DNA of 64,000 nt from an uncultured Planktomarina sp. (GCA_905182455.1 CAJJBJ010000003.1:1-64000), one strand, 5' to 3'. Numbered from the stretch's first letter, positions 27,564-36,694 are shown. A program made the numbers and translations. Notes: a model not told the origin generated them from the sequence alone.

Positions 27564-28111
27564 ATAGAATACCTCTAATCGCCGCGGAAACATTGCAAGA
27601 TGATGCCCGCGAGGTTTTTGAAGACATGAAGCGTTACGGGCCCTTTGGAAATTTGTTGGGTGCAATGGCGCATAGGCCAACAATCCTGAAACACCTGTTT
27701 AGTATGCTTTTGGATCTGCGGGATGAAGCGGTGCTGCCACGGCGATCTCTGGAGGTGGCGTTGGTTGTGGTCTCCAAGCTGAACGAATGCGCCTATTGCG
27801 TTTCGCACCATGCGCCAATGCTTTCAGTGCAGGGACTAAGCCAAGAGGGTATTGACCGTCTGTTGGACGGCGAAGACCACCCCGAACTAGACGAGGTGGA
27901 CAAAATTGTGGTGCGCTATGCTGAGGCGGTGACCAATCGCTCTAACCAGATGCGTGATGCAGAAGTCGATGCACTCAGACCACATTTCAACGATGCACAA
28001 ATCGTGGAGCTGACATGGCGCATTGCGCTGTGTGGTGCGTTCAACCGATTCAATGATTCACTACAACTACCTTTGGAAGACGGGGGTGAGACGGCCCTTA
28101 ATAAATCTTGA
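27560..28111 (+). CDS. Carboxymuconolactone decarboxylase / AhpD-like protein
   Basis: A 183-residue all-helical protein with the AhpD-type redox motif CAYCVSHH near residue 75 (Cys-x-x-Cys followed by His). Proteins of this family are peroxidase-related thiol enzymes or lactone decarboxylases. It overlaps the livM stop by 4 bases and precedes the binding-protein gene by 23 bases, so it is embedded inside the transporter operon. That is unusual for a transport system and suggests a link to a reactive or thiol-active substrate. The ribosome site is AAAGGAGAT. Confidence 0.85.
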   Translation: MNRIPLIAAETLQDDAREVFEDMKRYGPFGNLLGAMAHRPTILKHLFSMLLDLRDEAVLPRRSLEVALVVVSKLNECAYCVSHHAPMLSVQGLSQEGIDRLLDGEDHPELDEVDKIVVRYAEAVTNRSNQMRDAEVDALRPHFNDAQIVELTWRIALCGAFNRFNDSLQLPLEDGGETALNKS

Positions 28112-28134
28112 AAATTTACAACAAGGAGAAGACC

Positions 28135-29367
28135 ATGAAATTTAATCAGATGAACCGCAGAACGTTTATCGGCACCACTTTAGTAGGGGCTGCTGCAAGT
28201 GTGCTGCCTTTGCCTGCAATTGCCAACACTGGGCCGGTTAAGATTGGCATGATATCTCCGCTTACCGGTAGTGGCGGATCTTATGGTCCCAATATCGTAA
28301 AAGCGGCTCAGGTTGTCGCCACACAAATCAATGACGCGGGCGGTATTCTTGGCGGGCGCATGATTGAGATAATCGCCGAAGACAGCGAGACCAATTCCAC
28401 TGCGTCGGTGCGTGCTGCGCGCAAGCTGCTGGATGTCAATCAAGTGAGTGCTATTGTTGGAATGTGGGGCTCCGGTCCGACACTCGCAGTGAAACCGCTC
28501 GCAATTGAGAAAGGCGTTTCGCTTAGCTGCCTTGGTGCGGCTGATGCCATCACTGAGGGTGACACTCAGGGCTTGATCTGGCGTTTTCAGGCCACAGGGC
28601 GCGAATGGGGCGTTCCCGCTGCAAAGGCCATGTTGGCTGCTGGACACAAAAAGATCGGTATTCTCGCTGTTCAAACAGCCTTTACCCAATCTATGATAGC
28701 TCCCTTTATCGAAACCATCGAAGCAGGAGGCGGCCAAGTTGTAGTTCAGGCTGAAGTGAAACCGGATCAGCCCACGTTTAGGGCGGAAGTTGACAAAGTT
28801 ATGGGTCAGGATGTAACGGCCGTTTTCCTGCCAGCCTACATTGCCCAATTCACATCAATAGCCAAAGAATGGTACCGTGGTGGTTATAAAACTGAGCTCT
28901 ATACACTAACAATCGCGGCCAGTGCAGGTGTAAACGGAGGTGGCAAATTCATTTCGGCGGTTGGTAATGAAGTTGGGGAAGGCATTCACCATTTGCAGCC
29001 TACCAATGATTCATCTTCTGCAGTTTATAAAGAATTTGAGTCCCTCATGGGCGCTAAGGCTGGCACGTTCCTACCTTTTTCAGCTTTATGTGCGGACTCG
29101 CTGGCGGTACAGGTTGGTGCGATGGAACGGGCTGGTACCGCTGATGCCACTGTCTACACAAAAGAAATCCTCACAATCACAAATGGGCCAGGTACAGCTA
29201 CCAGCGGCGCGGTAAACCTGCTGAATGCGATTCGTGCCGGTCAGGACGTCAACTACACGGGCTATGGAATGGATGTATCGTTTTATTCCAATGGTAATCT
29301 AAAGGATCGTCCGTTTGGGCACTTTGTAATCCAGAATGGTATAGATATCGAATTAGGCCTTGTTTGA
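28135..29367 (+). CDS. Periplasmic binding protein of the Liv-type transporter, Tat-like signal
   Basis: A 410-residue family 6 (LivJ-like) binding protein. ATG 28135 follows AAGGAGAAGACC; an in-frame TTG upstream is rejected. The N-terminus MNRRTFIGTTLVGAAA is a twin-arginine-like signal, cleaved near PAIA. Typical family segments are KIGMISPLTGSGGSYG, INDAGGILGGRMIE, and AKEWYRGGYK in the second lobe. It would deliver an amino-acid-like substrate to LivHM. It is last gene of the operon. Confidence 0.88.
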   Translation: MKFNQMNRRTFIGTTLVGAAASVLPLPAIANTGPVKIGMISPLTGSGGSYGPNIVKAAQVVATQINDAGGILGGRMIEIIAEDSETNSTASVRAARKLLDVNQVSAIVGMWGSGPTLAVKPLAIEKGVSLSCLGAADAITEGDTQGLIWRFQATGREWGVPAAKAMLAAGHKKIGILAVQTAFTQSMIAPFIETIEAGGGQVVVQAEVKPDQPTFRAEVDKVMGQDVTAVFLPAYIAQFTSIAKEWYRGGYKTELYTLTIAASAGVNGGGKFISAVGNEVGEGIHHLQPTNDSSSAVYKEFESLMGAKAGTFLPFSALCADSLAVQVGAMERAGTADATVYTKEILTITNGPGTATSGAVNLLNAIRAGQDVNYTGYGMDVSFYSNGNLKDRPFGHFVIQNGIDIELGLV

Positions 29368-29513
29368 AATGATGTAAGCTCATTTCAATAACCTGCGTTG
29401 TCCAAAGGGCTTGATCACTGAGGCAAGTCAAATTGGGCAACGCAAAAATGTCTTTGAAAAATCTAATAAAGTCATTAATCACCATACTAGTTTTCATTAA
29501 GCATGAGGATGAG

Positions 29514-30170
29514 ATGCAAAGAACCGAGAGGCGCAGTCAGCAGCAACGGTCAAGCGAAATGACTGAGAAGCTTCGAACTGCAACTATTCAACTAATCACA
29601 GAGGTTGGCTACGTCAACACAAACACCGTAAACATAAGCAGTCGCGCTGGAGTTTCACGGGGTGCCTTGCTGCACCACTACGCAAATAAGTCTGATCTAG
29701 TGATCGATGCCACATCCAAAATGTGGAAGTATTCCATATTGGCGACCCAATTATTATGCAAGAAATTGACGAATTGTGAAATGGATATAGATACCTTCGT
29801 AGACGGTTTGTGGCGAGAATCATTCAACGAAACCTATGTCTCAGTCACCATCGATATAATGATTGCGGCTCGTGGAGATAAAAAACTCGCACAACATCTA
29901 GACACTTCTCTGGCCGAGATGTTTACAGCTTATCGCGCGGCAGCTGCTGTCCTTTTCAAAAATGCCGGCTTGAATGCAGCCCAACAGGAGGTGGCTATGA
30001 CGGTTATCGTGTCGCTTCTACGAGGCCTGCGCGTTCAGGAAATGATGCGGCCAGATGCTGAGTTGGCTGAGGCGGTGCGTAAAGCTCTGAAACTGTTATT
30101 GAAAACGGCACTGGTTGCTAACAATACCCTTGTGCCGGAACGGGGCAGTTCAAAGAACCCTAATCTTTGA
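29514..30170 (+). CDS. TetR-family transcriptional regulator
   Basis: A 218-residue regulator. The start is ATG 29514 with GAGGATGAG upstream; a TTG start at 29433 would add atypical residues. The TetR helix-turn-helix is visible as SSRAGVSRGALLHHYANKSD (about residues 43-62). The helical ligand domain follows. It lies alone between the Liv operon and the LysR gene. The 13-bp palindromes upstream of both transporter operons are plausible targets, though this is unproven. Confidence 0.85.
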   Translation: MQRTERRSQQQRSSEMTEKLRTATIQLITEVGYVNTNTVNISSRAGVSRGALLHHYANKSDLVIDATSKMWKYSILATQLLCKKLTNCEMDIDTFVDGLWRESFNETYVSVTIDIMIAARGDKKLAQHLDTSLAEMFTAYRAAAAVLFKNAGLNAAQQEVAMTVIVSLLRGLRVQEMMRPDAELAEAVRKALKLLLKTALVANNTLVPERGSSKNPNL

Positions 30171-30511
30171 TTTTAGGTCGGCGCGCCGAGGGCTCTATCA
30201 ATCTGAGGCTAAGCCAAAAATTTTTATTTGATTCTGCTGGAATGAAAAAAGTCTCATCATAGATTCGTCGCTATCGGCGCCGGACCTGCCGGATATACCG
30301 CAGCCATTTACACGGCCCGCGCCTTGCGCTTCTTGCTTAGGTCCCAACATCATCAATCCCCTACATTCACAAGCAAATTAAATTAGTGAAAAGCCTTCAA
30401 ATCAAGAAGAGCTTTTCAACAGAATAAGCCCATAGTGACAGTTGCTGCAGTCGATGCAAATTATGGCTTTGTATTGGATAAAAGACTTTAAATCAGGCAA
30501 TGTGTTTGATG
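30171..30511. other. Intergenic region with a gene fragment
   Basis: Lies between the TetR and LysR genes. Apart from a short thioredoxin-reductase-like fragment (30264-30329) I recognise nothing. Confidence 0.5.
30264..30329 (+). pseudogene. Thioredoxin reductase-like FAD-binding fragment
   Basis: Translates as FVAIGAGPAGYTAAIYTARA then LR, which is the dinucleotide-binding N-terminus of TrxB-type flavoproteins (GxGPAGYTAAIYxAR). No start codon precedes it and no further family sequence follows, so it is a relic of about 22 codons. Confidence 0.5.
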
Positions 30512-31387
30512 TTATGTTGCGACAGATGGCTTCTCAAATTGGGCGGCCAGCAGTGGCAGACGCTTAGTCAGTATATTTTCAGATCGTGCCACGAGTATAA
30601 GCGACCGATGGGCATCATTGGGCGCACGGAATTTTACCACCTCGTCGTTAGCATATCTGTGAACGTCTGGAGCGGGTAGCAGAGTATAGCCCAAACCGTT
30701 TTTGACACATCCCATAATGGCTTCGATATTGTCCAACATGACGGTCTCGTTCCCCAAAGGCCGATCAACAAGAGACATCGCTTTCGCGATTAACTTTCCT
30801 ATCCCCGTCTGTGGCATGAAGTGAAAGAACGTTTGCTTAGCAACAATATTGTTAAAGCCTTCTGCCGCAATCGAGGCATGGGCCGCAAAGACAAACGGCT
30901 CGTCTTGCAAAACCAATTGTGCCATCCCCTGTGGATCGACTTCTGCGTCTGTAACAACAGCCGCATCCAATTCCCCTGCGCGTACTTTTTCTTGTAAATT
31001 AACAGAGAGGCCTGTTTCGAATTCAAAGTCAGCGCATGGAAATTTTTGTCGACTGTTTACAAGGAAATCCGGAAGAAGCCGCGCCGACGCTGACGTCACA
31101 AACCCGATCCGGAATTTGCCAACAAGCCCGTCTTGTGACGCGCAAAGTTCAAGTAATTTATCCTCTTGGCCTAAGATATCCATGGCTTTTTCAACCACCA
31201 ATCGGCCTATCGCTGTCAAACGTGGCGGACGCACCGATCGGTCGAAAAGGGCGACATCAAGTTCCGTCTCCAGCGCCTTCATCTGCATCGATAGTGCGGG
31301 CAACGTCATATTCAGTTGGTCAGATGCATGCAGAAATGACCTGACCTGCGAGATCTTCACTAGGTTTTTAAGGGCTCTGGTTTGCAT
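30512..31387 (-). CDS. LysR-family transcriptional regulator
   Basis: A 291-residue protein. The winged helix-turn-helix is at residues 10-60 (SFLHASDQLNMTLPALSMQM, LFDRSVRPPRLT), followed by the periplasmic-binding-like co-inducer domain. It is divergent from the acyl-CoA dehydrogenase gene with 94 bases between, the usual arrangement for a LysR activator of the adjoining operon. In Variovorax paradoxus TBEA6, as I recall, the 3-sulfinopropionate genes also have a LysR neighbour. Confidence 0.88.
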   Translation of the reverse strand: MQTRALKNLVKISQVRSFLHASDQLNMTLPALSMQMKALETELDVALFDRSVRPPRLTAIGRLVVEKAMDILGQEDKLLELCASQDGLVGKFRIGFVTSASARLLPDFLVNSRQKFPCADFEFETGLSVNLQEKVRAGELDAAVVTDAEVDPQGMAQLVLQDEPFVFAAHASIAAEGFNNIVAKQTFFHFMPQTGIGKLIAKAMSLVDRPLGNETVMLDNIEAIMGCVKNGLGYTLLPAPDVHRYANDEVVKFRAPNDAHRSLILVARSENILTKRLPLLAAQFEKPSVAT

Positions 31388-31481
31388 AAATTCAAATTTC
31401 CTGAACTTAAAATTAAATCTTATTATGTTGAGTTGAATATTTCCAGCCCTATAGTGCTCTTAGTTCAAAGGAGAAACAGCA

Positions 31482-32699
31482 ATGACACATGCAGCAGTTG
31501 CCAAGGCCCGTAAACTTGGGCCAGTATTCGCGGCACGCGCCCGTAAATGGGATGTGGAACGCACATATTGCTGGGATAATATCGCCGATCTTGTTGACGC
31601 CGGGATCATGGGAATGACGATCCCTGAAGAACTGGGTGGTTTAGGTGCAAGCTACCTCAACGTTACCGAAGTAATCGAAGAAATTGCTAAAGTCTGTACA
31701 CTGACTGCACGCGTTGTCGTTGAAGCCAACATGGGTGGGATTAGCGCTGTCATGGCCTATGGAACAAAGGCGCAGAAAGCGTTTTGCGCCCCCATCGTTT
31801 TGGCGGGTGACAAACCCGCAATTTGCATCACCGAACCCAATGCAGGAAGCGCTGCGACTGAAATGCAAACAACGGCGCAGAGGCGCGGTGGTACCTATGT
31901 GATCAACGGTACTAAGCACTGGATTACGGGTGGCGGCGTGTCAAAACTTCACCTGATTTTCGCCCGAGTTTTAGATGATGATGGATCAGGACTTGGGATT
32001 GGGGGTTTCATCGTCCACGTCGATCCGCTGGCTGGGATAGAGCCAAAAGGGTTCTCTGTCCTAGGTCGCGAGAGGACTATGGGTTTGTGCGGAATGCCCG
32101 AGACAACCCTAAAATTCGAAGACTTGGTGGTGGATGCAGCCATGGCGCTGATCCCGCCGTCAGGGTTCAAGCGTGGCTTTGCTGATTTGATGAATGCATA
32201 TAATTCACAGCGCGTCGGCGCGGGAACGATCGCAATGGGCGTGGCTGCCGGTGCTTTTGAACATGCCAAAAGATATCTTACTGAGCGCCAGCAGTTCGGG
32301 CGACCTCTCGCAGAATTTCAAGGTCTGCAATGGATGGTCGCCGACATGGATACGCAGCTTCACGCTGCGCGATTGATGTTGCACGAGGCAGCCAGATCGC
32401 GCGGACCAAATAACAGCCAGTTTCCTGATATGACAATGGCTGCACGTGCCAAATTGTTTGCGTCAGAGATGGCGATCAAAGTTGTCAGTGACTCTTTACA
32501 GATGTTCGGCGCGCGCGGATACGGCGACCAAGAACCGCTTGAGCGCATGTACCGCGACGTCCGCATGTTCACAATCGGTGGCGGAACCGGGCAGGTTTTA
32601 CGAACACAGATTGCGGGCTCAGTGCTAGGCATTAAAACACCACAGGCTCGCGACGGTTATGCGCGTGCGGCGACGAAATCAAAAGAGGTAAAATCATGA
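31482..32699 (+). CDS. Acyl-CoA dehydrogenase-superfamily enzyme lacking catalytic Glu (3-sulfinopropionyl-CoA desulfinase-like)
   Basis: A 405-residue FAD enzyme with family motifs CITEPNAGSA, GTKHWITGG and the FAD-binding RQQFGRPLAEFQ. Both known places for the catalytic base lack Glu: the YEGT position reads IGGGT (365-369), and the isovaleryl-type helix-G position reads NSQRVG, giving Gln243. As I recall, 3-sulfinopropionyl-CoA desulfinase of Advenella mimigardefordensis has Gln246 there and an Arg at 84; here Arg77 sits in TARVVVEANMG. That pattern suggests removal of sulfite from a sulfinate-CoA rather than dehydrogenation. The ribosome site AAGGAG is strong. It is first of a four-gene operon with a CoA transferase. 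The family is certain; the desulfinase role is inferred. Confidence 0.8.
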   Translation: MTHAAVAKARKLGPVFAARARKWDVERTYCWDNIADLVDAGIMGMTIPEELGGLGASYLNVTEVIEEIAKVCTLTARVVVEANMGGISAVMAYGTKAQKAFCAPIVLAGDKPAICITEPNAGSAATEMQTTAQRRGGTYVINGTKHWITGGGVSKLHLIFARVLDDDGSGLGIGGFIVHVDPLAGIEPKGFSVLGRERTMGLCGMPETTLKFEDLVVDAAMALIPPSGFKRGFADLMNAYNSQRVGAGTIAMGVAAGAFEHAKRYLTERQQFGRPLAEFQGLQWMVADMDTQLHAARLMLHEAARSRGPNNSQFPDMTMAARAKLFASEMAIKVVSDSLQMFGARGYGDQEPLERMYRDVRMFTIGGGTGQVLRTQIAGSVLGIKTPQARDGYARAATKSKEVKS

Positions 32700-34318
32700 A
32701 GTCCAACCCAAACGACCGCTCCGCCGACCTTGTCGCTCGCAGGTTGTATGAAGCTGGATGTAGGTATGCTTTTGGCATGCCCGGTGGTGAAGTTCTGACA
32801 ATTGTTGATGCGCTTGAAAAGGCAGGCATCCAGTTCGTTTTGTGTAAACATGAAAACAGCGCGGGCTTTATGGCTGAAGGCGTGCATCACCTTACTGGTG
32901 TTCCCGGCGTTCTGGTTGCCACAGTCGGTCCTGGGGCTGTGAACGGTGTGAACGTGGTTGCAAACGCAGAACAAGACCGCGTTCCCTTGATCGTACTGAC
33001 GGGCTGCGTCGATGCAACAGAGGCATTGACCTATACTCATCAGGTCATAGATCATCAGGCCGTCTTTGCGTCTATTACCAAAGCTACGTTTTGTCTAACC
33101 GCCAAAGGTGCGGACATCATCGCGGACAAAGCACTGGCGATTGCCACTGATGGACGCAGCGGGCCTGTTCATATTGATGTGCCTATTTCTGTGGCGGACG
33201 AAAAACCAGGTACGATCGATTTACGTCGTAGAAGAGCACCGAGCCCGTCTGTTCCAACAGGTCCAGATCTAGACCTTGCACGCACATGGCTCACTGAGTC
33301 CGTAAAGCCAGTGATGATTGTTGGACTTGATGCACTGAAAGATGAAGCTGGCAGTAGTATTCTGAAATTCTGCGAGACATTTAACGTCCCCTTCATAACC
33401 ACGTATAAAGCCAAGGGCATCGTGCCTGAGGATCACGCCTTGTGCCTTGGTGGCGCAGGACTTTCCCCGCTGAATGACCAAACGCTTTTGCCCTTTGTCG
33501 AGGCTGCTGATCTTGTGATTTGCGCAGGTTACGATCCCATCGAGATGCGTGCTGGTTGGTGCGATGCCTGGGATGTCGAAACCACAAATATCATTGACAT
33601 TTCCGCTGAAGCAAACACCCATTACATGCACCAATCTGGCCTACACTTTGTAACTGATGTAGGGCTAACGCTTCGCAAGATATCCGATGGTGTGATAACA
33701 CGAGACACTTGGACGGACGGCGCTATTGTCATCGCCCAGGCCAAGCTAAATGCTGATTTCGCTGCTGAGGAAGTCTGGGGGCCAGGTGTCATTATTGAGA
33801 CGTGCCGTGCAAATTTGCCGCGCGAGACCGTAGCTACTGTCGACTCAGGTGCACACCGCATTCTGCTTTCGCAAAAGTGGCAGTGTTTCGAGCCTCGCGG
33901 TCTTTTGCAATCATCTGCCCTTTGTACGATGGGATGTGCGGTGCCATTGGCGATGGGCGCATCACTGGTTCATCCAGATCGCACCGTTGTGTCGTTCTCT
34001 GGCGACGCTGGGATGTTGATGGTGGGTGGCGAATTATCCACAGCATCTGAACTTGGCCTCAAAACTATATTTGTCGTCTTTGTCGATGCCTGCCTGTCCT
34101 TAATCGAGCTAAAGCAGCGTCAACGCCAGATGAAAAATGCAGGTGTTGATTTTGGCAGGCATGATTTCGAAGCATTGGGGAATTCTTTAGGTGGTGCCGG
34201 GCATACAGTAACATCGAAAACAGAACTGGTTGCTGCGCTGAGCGCCGCGCGCACGTGTGACACGTTCACGGTTATTGCAGCCATTATTGATCAGGGCGCT
34301 TATGATGGACGTATCTAA
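32696..34318 (+). CDS. Thiamine pyrophosphate-dependent enzyme (acetolactate synthase/2-oxoacid decarboxylase-like)
   Basis: A 540-residue protein with the three-domain ALS-like layout. The N-terminal pyrimidine domain carries FGMPGGEVLTIVDAL and the activating Glu in CKHENSAGFMAEG. A middle domain follows, and the C-terminal TPP motif starts GDAGMLMVGGE. The second metal-binding Asn of the GDG-x-N motif reads Asp (FVDACLSL). Such enzymes cleave or join carbon bonds next to a keto group. Beside an aminotransferase, decarboxylation of a 2-oxo acid is the simplest idea. It starts inside the acyl-CoA dehydrogenase stop (ATGA). Confidence 0.85.
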   Translation: MKSNPNDRSADLVARRLYEAGCRYAFGMPGGEVLTIVDALEKAGIQFVLCKHENSAGFMAEGVHHLTGVPGVLVATVGPGAVNGVNVVANAEQDRVPLIVLTGCVDATEALTYTHQVIDHQAVFASITKATFCLTAKGADIIADKALAIATDGRSGPVHIDVPISVADEKPGTIDLRRRRAPSPSVPTGPDLDLARTWLTESVKPVMIVGLDALKDEAGSSILKFCETFNVPFITTYKAKGIVPEDHALCLGGAGLSPLNDQTLLPFVEAADLVICAGYDPIEMRAGWCDAWDVETTNIIDISAEANTHYMHQSGLHFVTDVGLTLRKISDGVITRDTWTDGAIVIAQAKLNADFAAEEVWGPGVIIETCRANLPRETVATVDSGAHRILLSQKWQCFEPRGLLQSSALCTMGCAVPLAMGASLVHPDRTVVSFSGDAGMLMVGGELSTASELGLKTIFVVFVDACLSLIELKQRQRQMKNAGVDFGRHDFEALGNSLGGAGHTVTSKTELVAALSAARTCDTFTVIAAIIDQGAYDGRI

Positions 34319-34319
34319 A

Positions 34320-35525
34320 ATGTCTGCTGACAGGCTTCAATCTGTCCAACCCTCTATGATTCTGGGTCTCTTACAAAAGGCACGCAGTCTTCAATCTCAA
34401 GGTTATCCGGTGATCGATCTTGGGATTGGTGAACCAGATTTCAACACACCGGATCATATTAAAGAAGCCGCCATCGCTGCCATCGTGGCGGATCAAACGC
34501 GCTACACCGTGGTCCCGGGTACGCCCGCGTTGCGAGCAGCGATTGTTGAAAAGTTGAGTCGAGAAAATATGCTCAGTTATACGGCAGAGGAGGTCAGCGT
34601 AAGCAACGGCGCAAAGCAAGTCATCTACAACGCGTTTATGGCCACTTTGTCCAAAGGGGATGAGGTCATAATACCTGCCCCATACTGGTCTTCCTATCCC
34701 GATATGGTCGCTATCGCCGATGGCACGCCTGTAACTGTGGATTGTCCGCAAAGTGAGAACTTTCTGCTATCACCGGAAAAGTTGGAGCAGACCATCACAC
34801 CGTATACTCGCTGGCTTATGCTCAATTCGCCGTCCAACCCGACGGGTGGAGTCTATTCAGCGGATCAGCTTGCAGGGTTGGCCGACGTTTTACGCTGTCA
34901 TCCACATGTACGCATCCTAAGCGATGATATTTATGAACATCTTATGTTTGATGGCCACAAATTCGCATCCATTTTGAATGTGGCACCTGATCTGCGGGAT
35001 CGAACATTGCTTGTGAACGGTGTCTCAAAAGTCTTTGCAATGACCGGCTGGCGGATCGGCTACGGCGCAGGTCCTGTGGATCTGATCAAAGCAATGAATG
35101 TGGTGCAGGGACAAAGCTGCACACATGCCTGCTCGATTTCGCAAGCGGCGTCTATTGCCGCTTTAAATGGCCCAAGCGATTTTATGGCTGATCGCGCTAA
35201 CAGTTTTTCACGGCGCAGAGACATCGTGGTCTCTGCACTTAATGCCATTGTCGGTATTAGTTGTCTAAATCCAGAAGGCGCATTTTATGTCTATCCGAAT
35301 TGCGCGGGCTTGATTGACCGCAAAACCCCGGAAGGACGCATTCTCACCGATGATCAAACCGTGTGTAACTGGCTCCTTGATGTGCATCACGTATCTGTGG
35401 TGCCCGGCGTTGCCTTTGGCCTATCCCCCCATATTCGCATTTCGACCGCAGCATCCGAGGACACCCTGCGCGAGGCATGCAGGCGGATTTCAACTGCTTG
35501 TTTGTCATTGGAATCGTCGACATGA
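34320..35525 (+). CDS. Class I/II aminotransferase (aspartate aminotransferase-like)
   Basis: A PLP-dependent aminotransferase of about 401 residues. Motifs are LGIGEPDFNTPDHI, SNGAKQVIYNA, LNSPSNPTGGVY, SDDIYEHLMFDG (PLP Asp and Tyr) and the PLP Lys in NGVSKVFAMTGWRIGY. Start candidates are ATG 34302, 34305 and 34320. The last lies just after the TPP-enzyme stop and gives the usual AspC-like N-terminus. It would convert an amino acid imported by the neighbouring transporters to a 2-oxo acid for the TPP enzyme. The stop overlaps the CoA-transferase start (ATGA). Confidence 0.88.
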   Translation: MSADRLQSVQPSMILGLLQKARSLQSQGYPVIDLGIGEPDFNTPDHIKEAAIAAIVADQTRYTVVPGTPALRAAIVEKLSRENMLSYTAEEVSVSNGAKQVIYNAFMATLSKGDEVIIPAPYWSSYPDMVAIADGTPVTVDCPQSENFLLSPEKLEQTITPYTRWLMLNSPSNPTGGVYSADQLAGLADVLRCHPHVRILSDDIYEHLMFDGHKFASILNVAPDLRDRTLLVNGVSKVFAMTGWRIGYGAGPVDLIKAMNVVQGQSCTHACSISQAASIAALNGPSDFMADRANSFSRRRDIVVSALNAIVGISCLNPEGAFYVYPNCAGLIDRKTPEGRILTDDQTVCNWLLDVHHVSVVPGVAFGLSPHIRISTAASEDTLREACRRISTACLSLESST

Positions 35526-36694
35526 CAGGACCGTTAGACGGGTTGCGCATTCTTGATCTAAGTCGCATTTTAGCAGGCCCAACCTGCACACAGTTACTCG
35601 CCGACTTGGGAGCCGATGTTATCAAGATCGAAAATCCAACTACAAATGGGGATGATACGCGTTCTTGGGGTCCGCCTTTTGTCAAAGGCAAAGATGGGTT
35701 TGATACTGATTTGAGTGCGTATTTCGTCTGCGCAAACCGAAACAAGCGCTCTCTTGCCGTTGATCTGGCTAGTGCCGAGGGACAAAGCATTATTCGTGAA
35801 CTAGTGAAAAACAGCGATGTTCTCGTCGAGAATTTTACTGCTAACGGATTAAAAAAATATGGCCTGGACTACGAGGCGTTGTCAAAGATAGCACCTCAAC
35901 TCGTCTATTGCTCGATTACGGGATATGGGCAAACCGGCCCGAACGCGCACAAACCGGGATATGACCTTATGGCACAGGCCTACGGAGGCATAATGTCATT
36001 GACAGGTGAACCAGATGGTCAGCCTATGAAAGTAGGTGTTGGCGTCGCAGATGTCATGTGCGGAATGTATGCCTCAACCGGTATTTTGGCAGCCCTGCGG
36101 TACCGGGATATATCAGGGGAAGGTCAACACATTGATCTCGCTTTGGTTGATAGCCAAATCGCATGGTTGGTCAACGAAGGGACAAACTATCTGACCAGCG
36201 GTGAATTGCCCAAACGACGCGGTACCGCACACCCAAATATCGTACCCTACCAAGTATTCGCAACCTTCGATGGCCATGTGGTTGTCGCAGTTGGCAATGA
36301 CAGCCAGTTTTCAAGATTTGCAGAATGGCTCGGGCGACCAGATTGGATTGGTGATCCGCGTTTTGAAACGAATCCTGTGCGACTCAAAAACCGCGATGCG
36401 TTGATTGCAGAGATTGAACAGCTATTACGTCAGATCGAAACGAATGCTGTTGTTGCTGGGCTTGAGGCAATCAAAGTGCCTGTTGGACCTGTGAATACGC
36501 TTGATCGCGTATTCGCCTCTGACCAAGTCGAGGCTCGCGAAATGCTTGTAGAGATCCCCAATGGTGCAGGCCAATCCGACAGTATCAAGATGATCGGAAA
36601 CCCGTTGAAATTTTCCAAAACACCTGTGAGCTATCGTCACACGCCACCAATATTCGGAGAGCATACGGATGAAATTTTGTCTAACCTGTTTTAA
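35522..36694 (+). CDS. CaiB/BaiF-type (family III) CoA transferase
   Basis: A 390-residue family III CoA transferase. N-terminal LRILDLSRILAGPTCTQLLA and LADLGADVIKIENP and the catalytic Asp region KPGYDLMAQAYGG are typical. It transfers CoA, usually from succinyl-CoA, to a carboxylic acid. The start ATG 35522 overlaps the aminotransferase stop. In Variovorax paradoxus TBEA6 a family III transferase activates 3-sulfinopropionate next to a desulfinase; the same gene pair occurs in this operon. The substrate assignment is inferred. Confidence 0.9.
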   Translation: MTGPLDGLRILDLSRILAGPTCTQLLADLGADVIKIENPTTNGDDTRSWGPPFVKGKDGFDTDLSAYFVCANRNKRSLAVDLASAEGQSIIRELVKNSDVLVENFTANGLKKYGLDYEALSKIAPQLVYCSITGYGQTGPNAHKPGYDLMAQAYGGIMSLTGEPDGQPMKVGVGVADVMCGMYASTGILAALRYRDISGEGQHIDLALVDSQIAWLVNEGTNYLTSGELPKRRGTAHPNIVPYQVFATFDGHVVVAVGNDSQFSRFAEWLGRPDWIGDPRFETNPVRLKNRDALIAEIEQLLRQIETNAVVAGLEAIKVPVGPVNTLDRVFASDQVEAREMLVEIPNGAGQSDSIKMIGNPLKFSKTPVSYRHTPPIFGEHTDEILSNLF

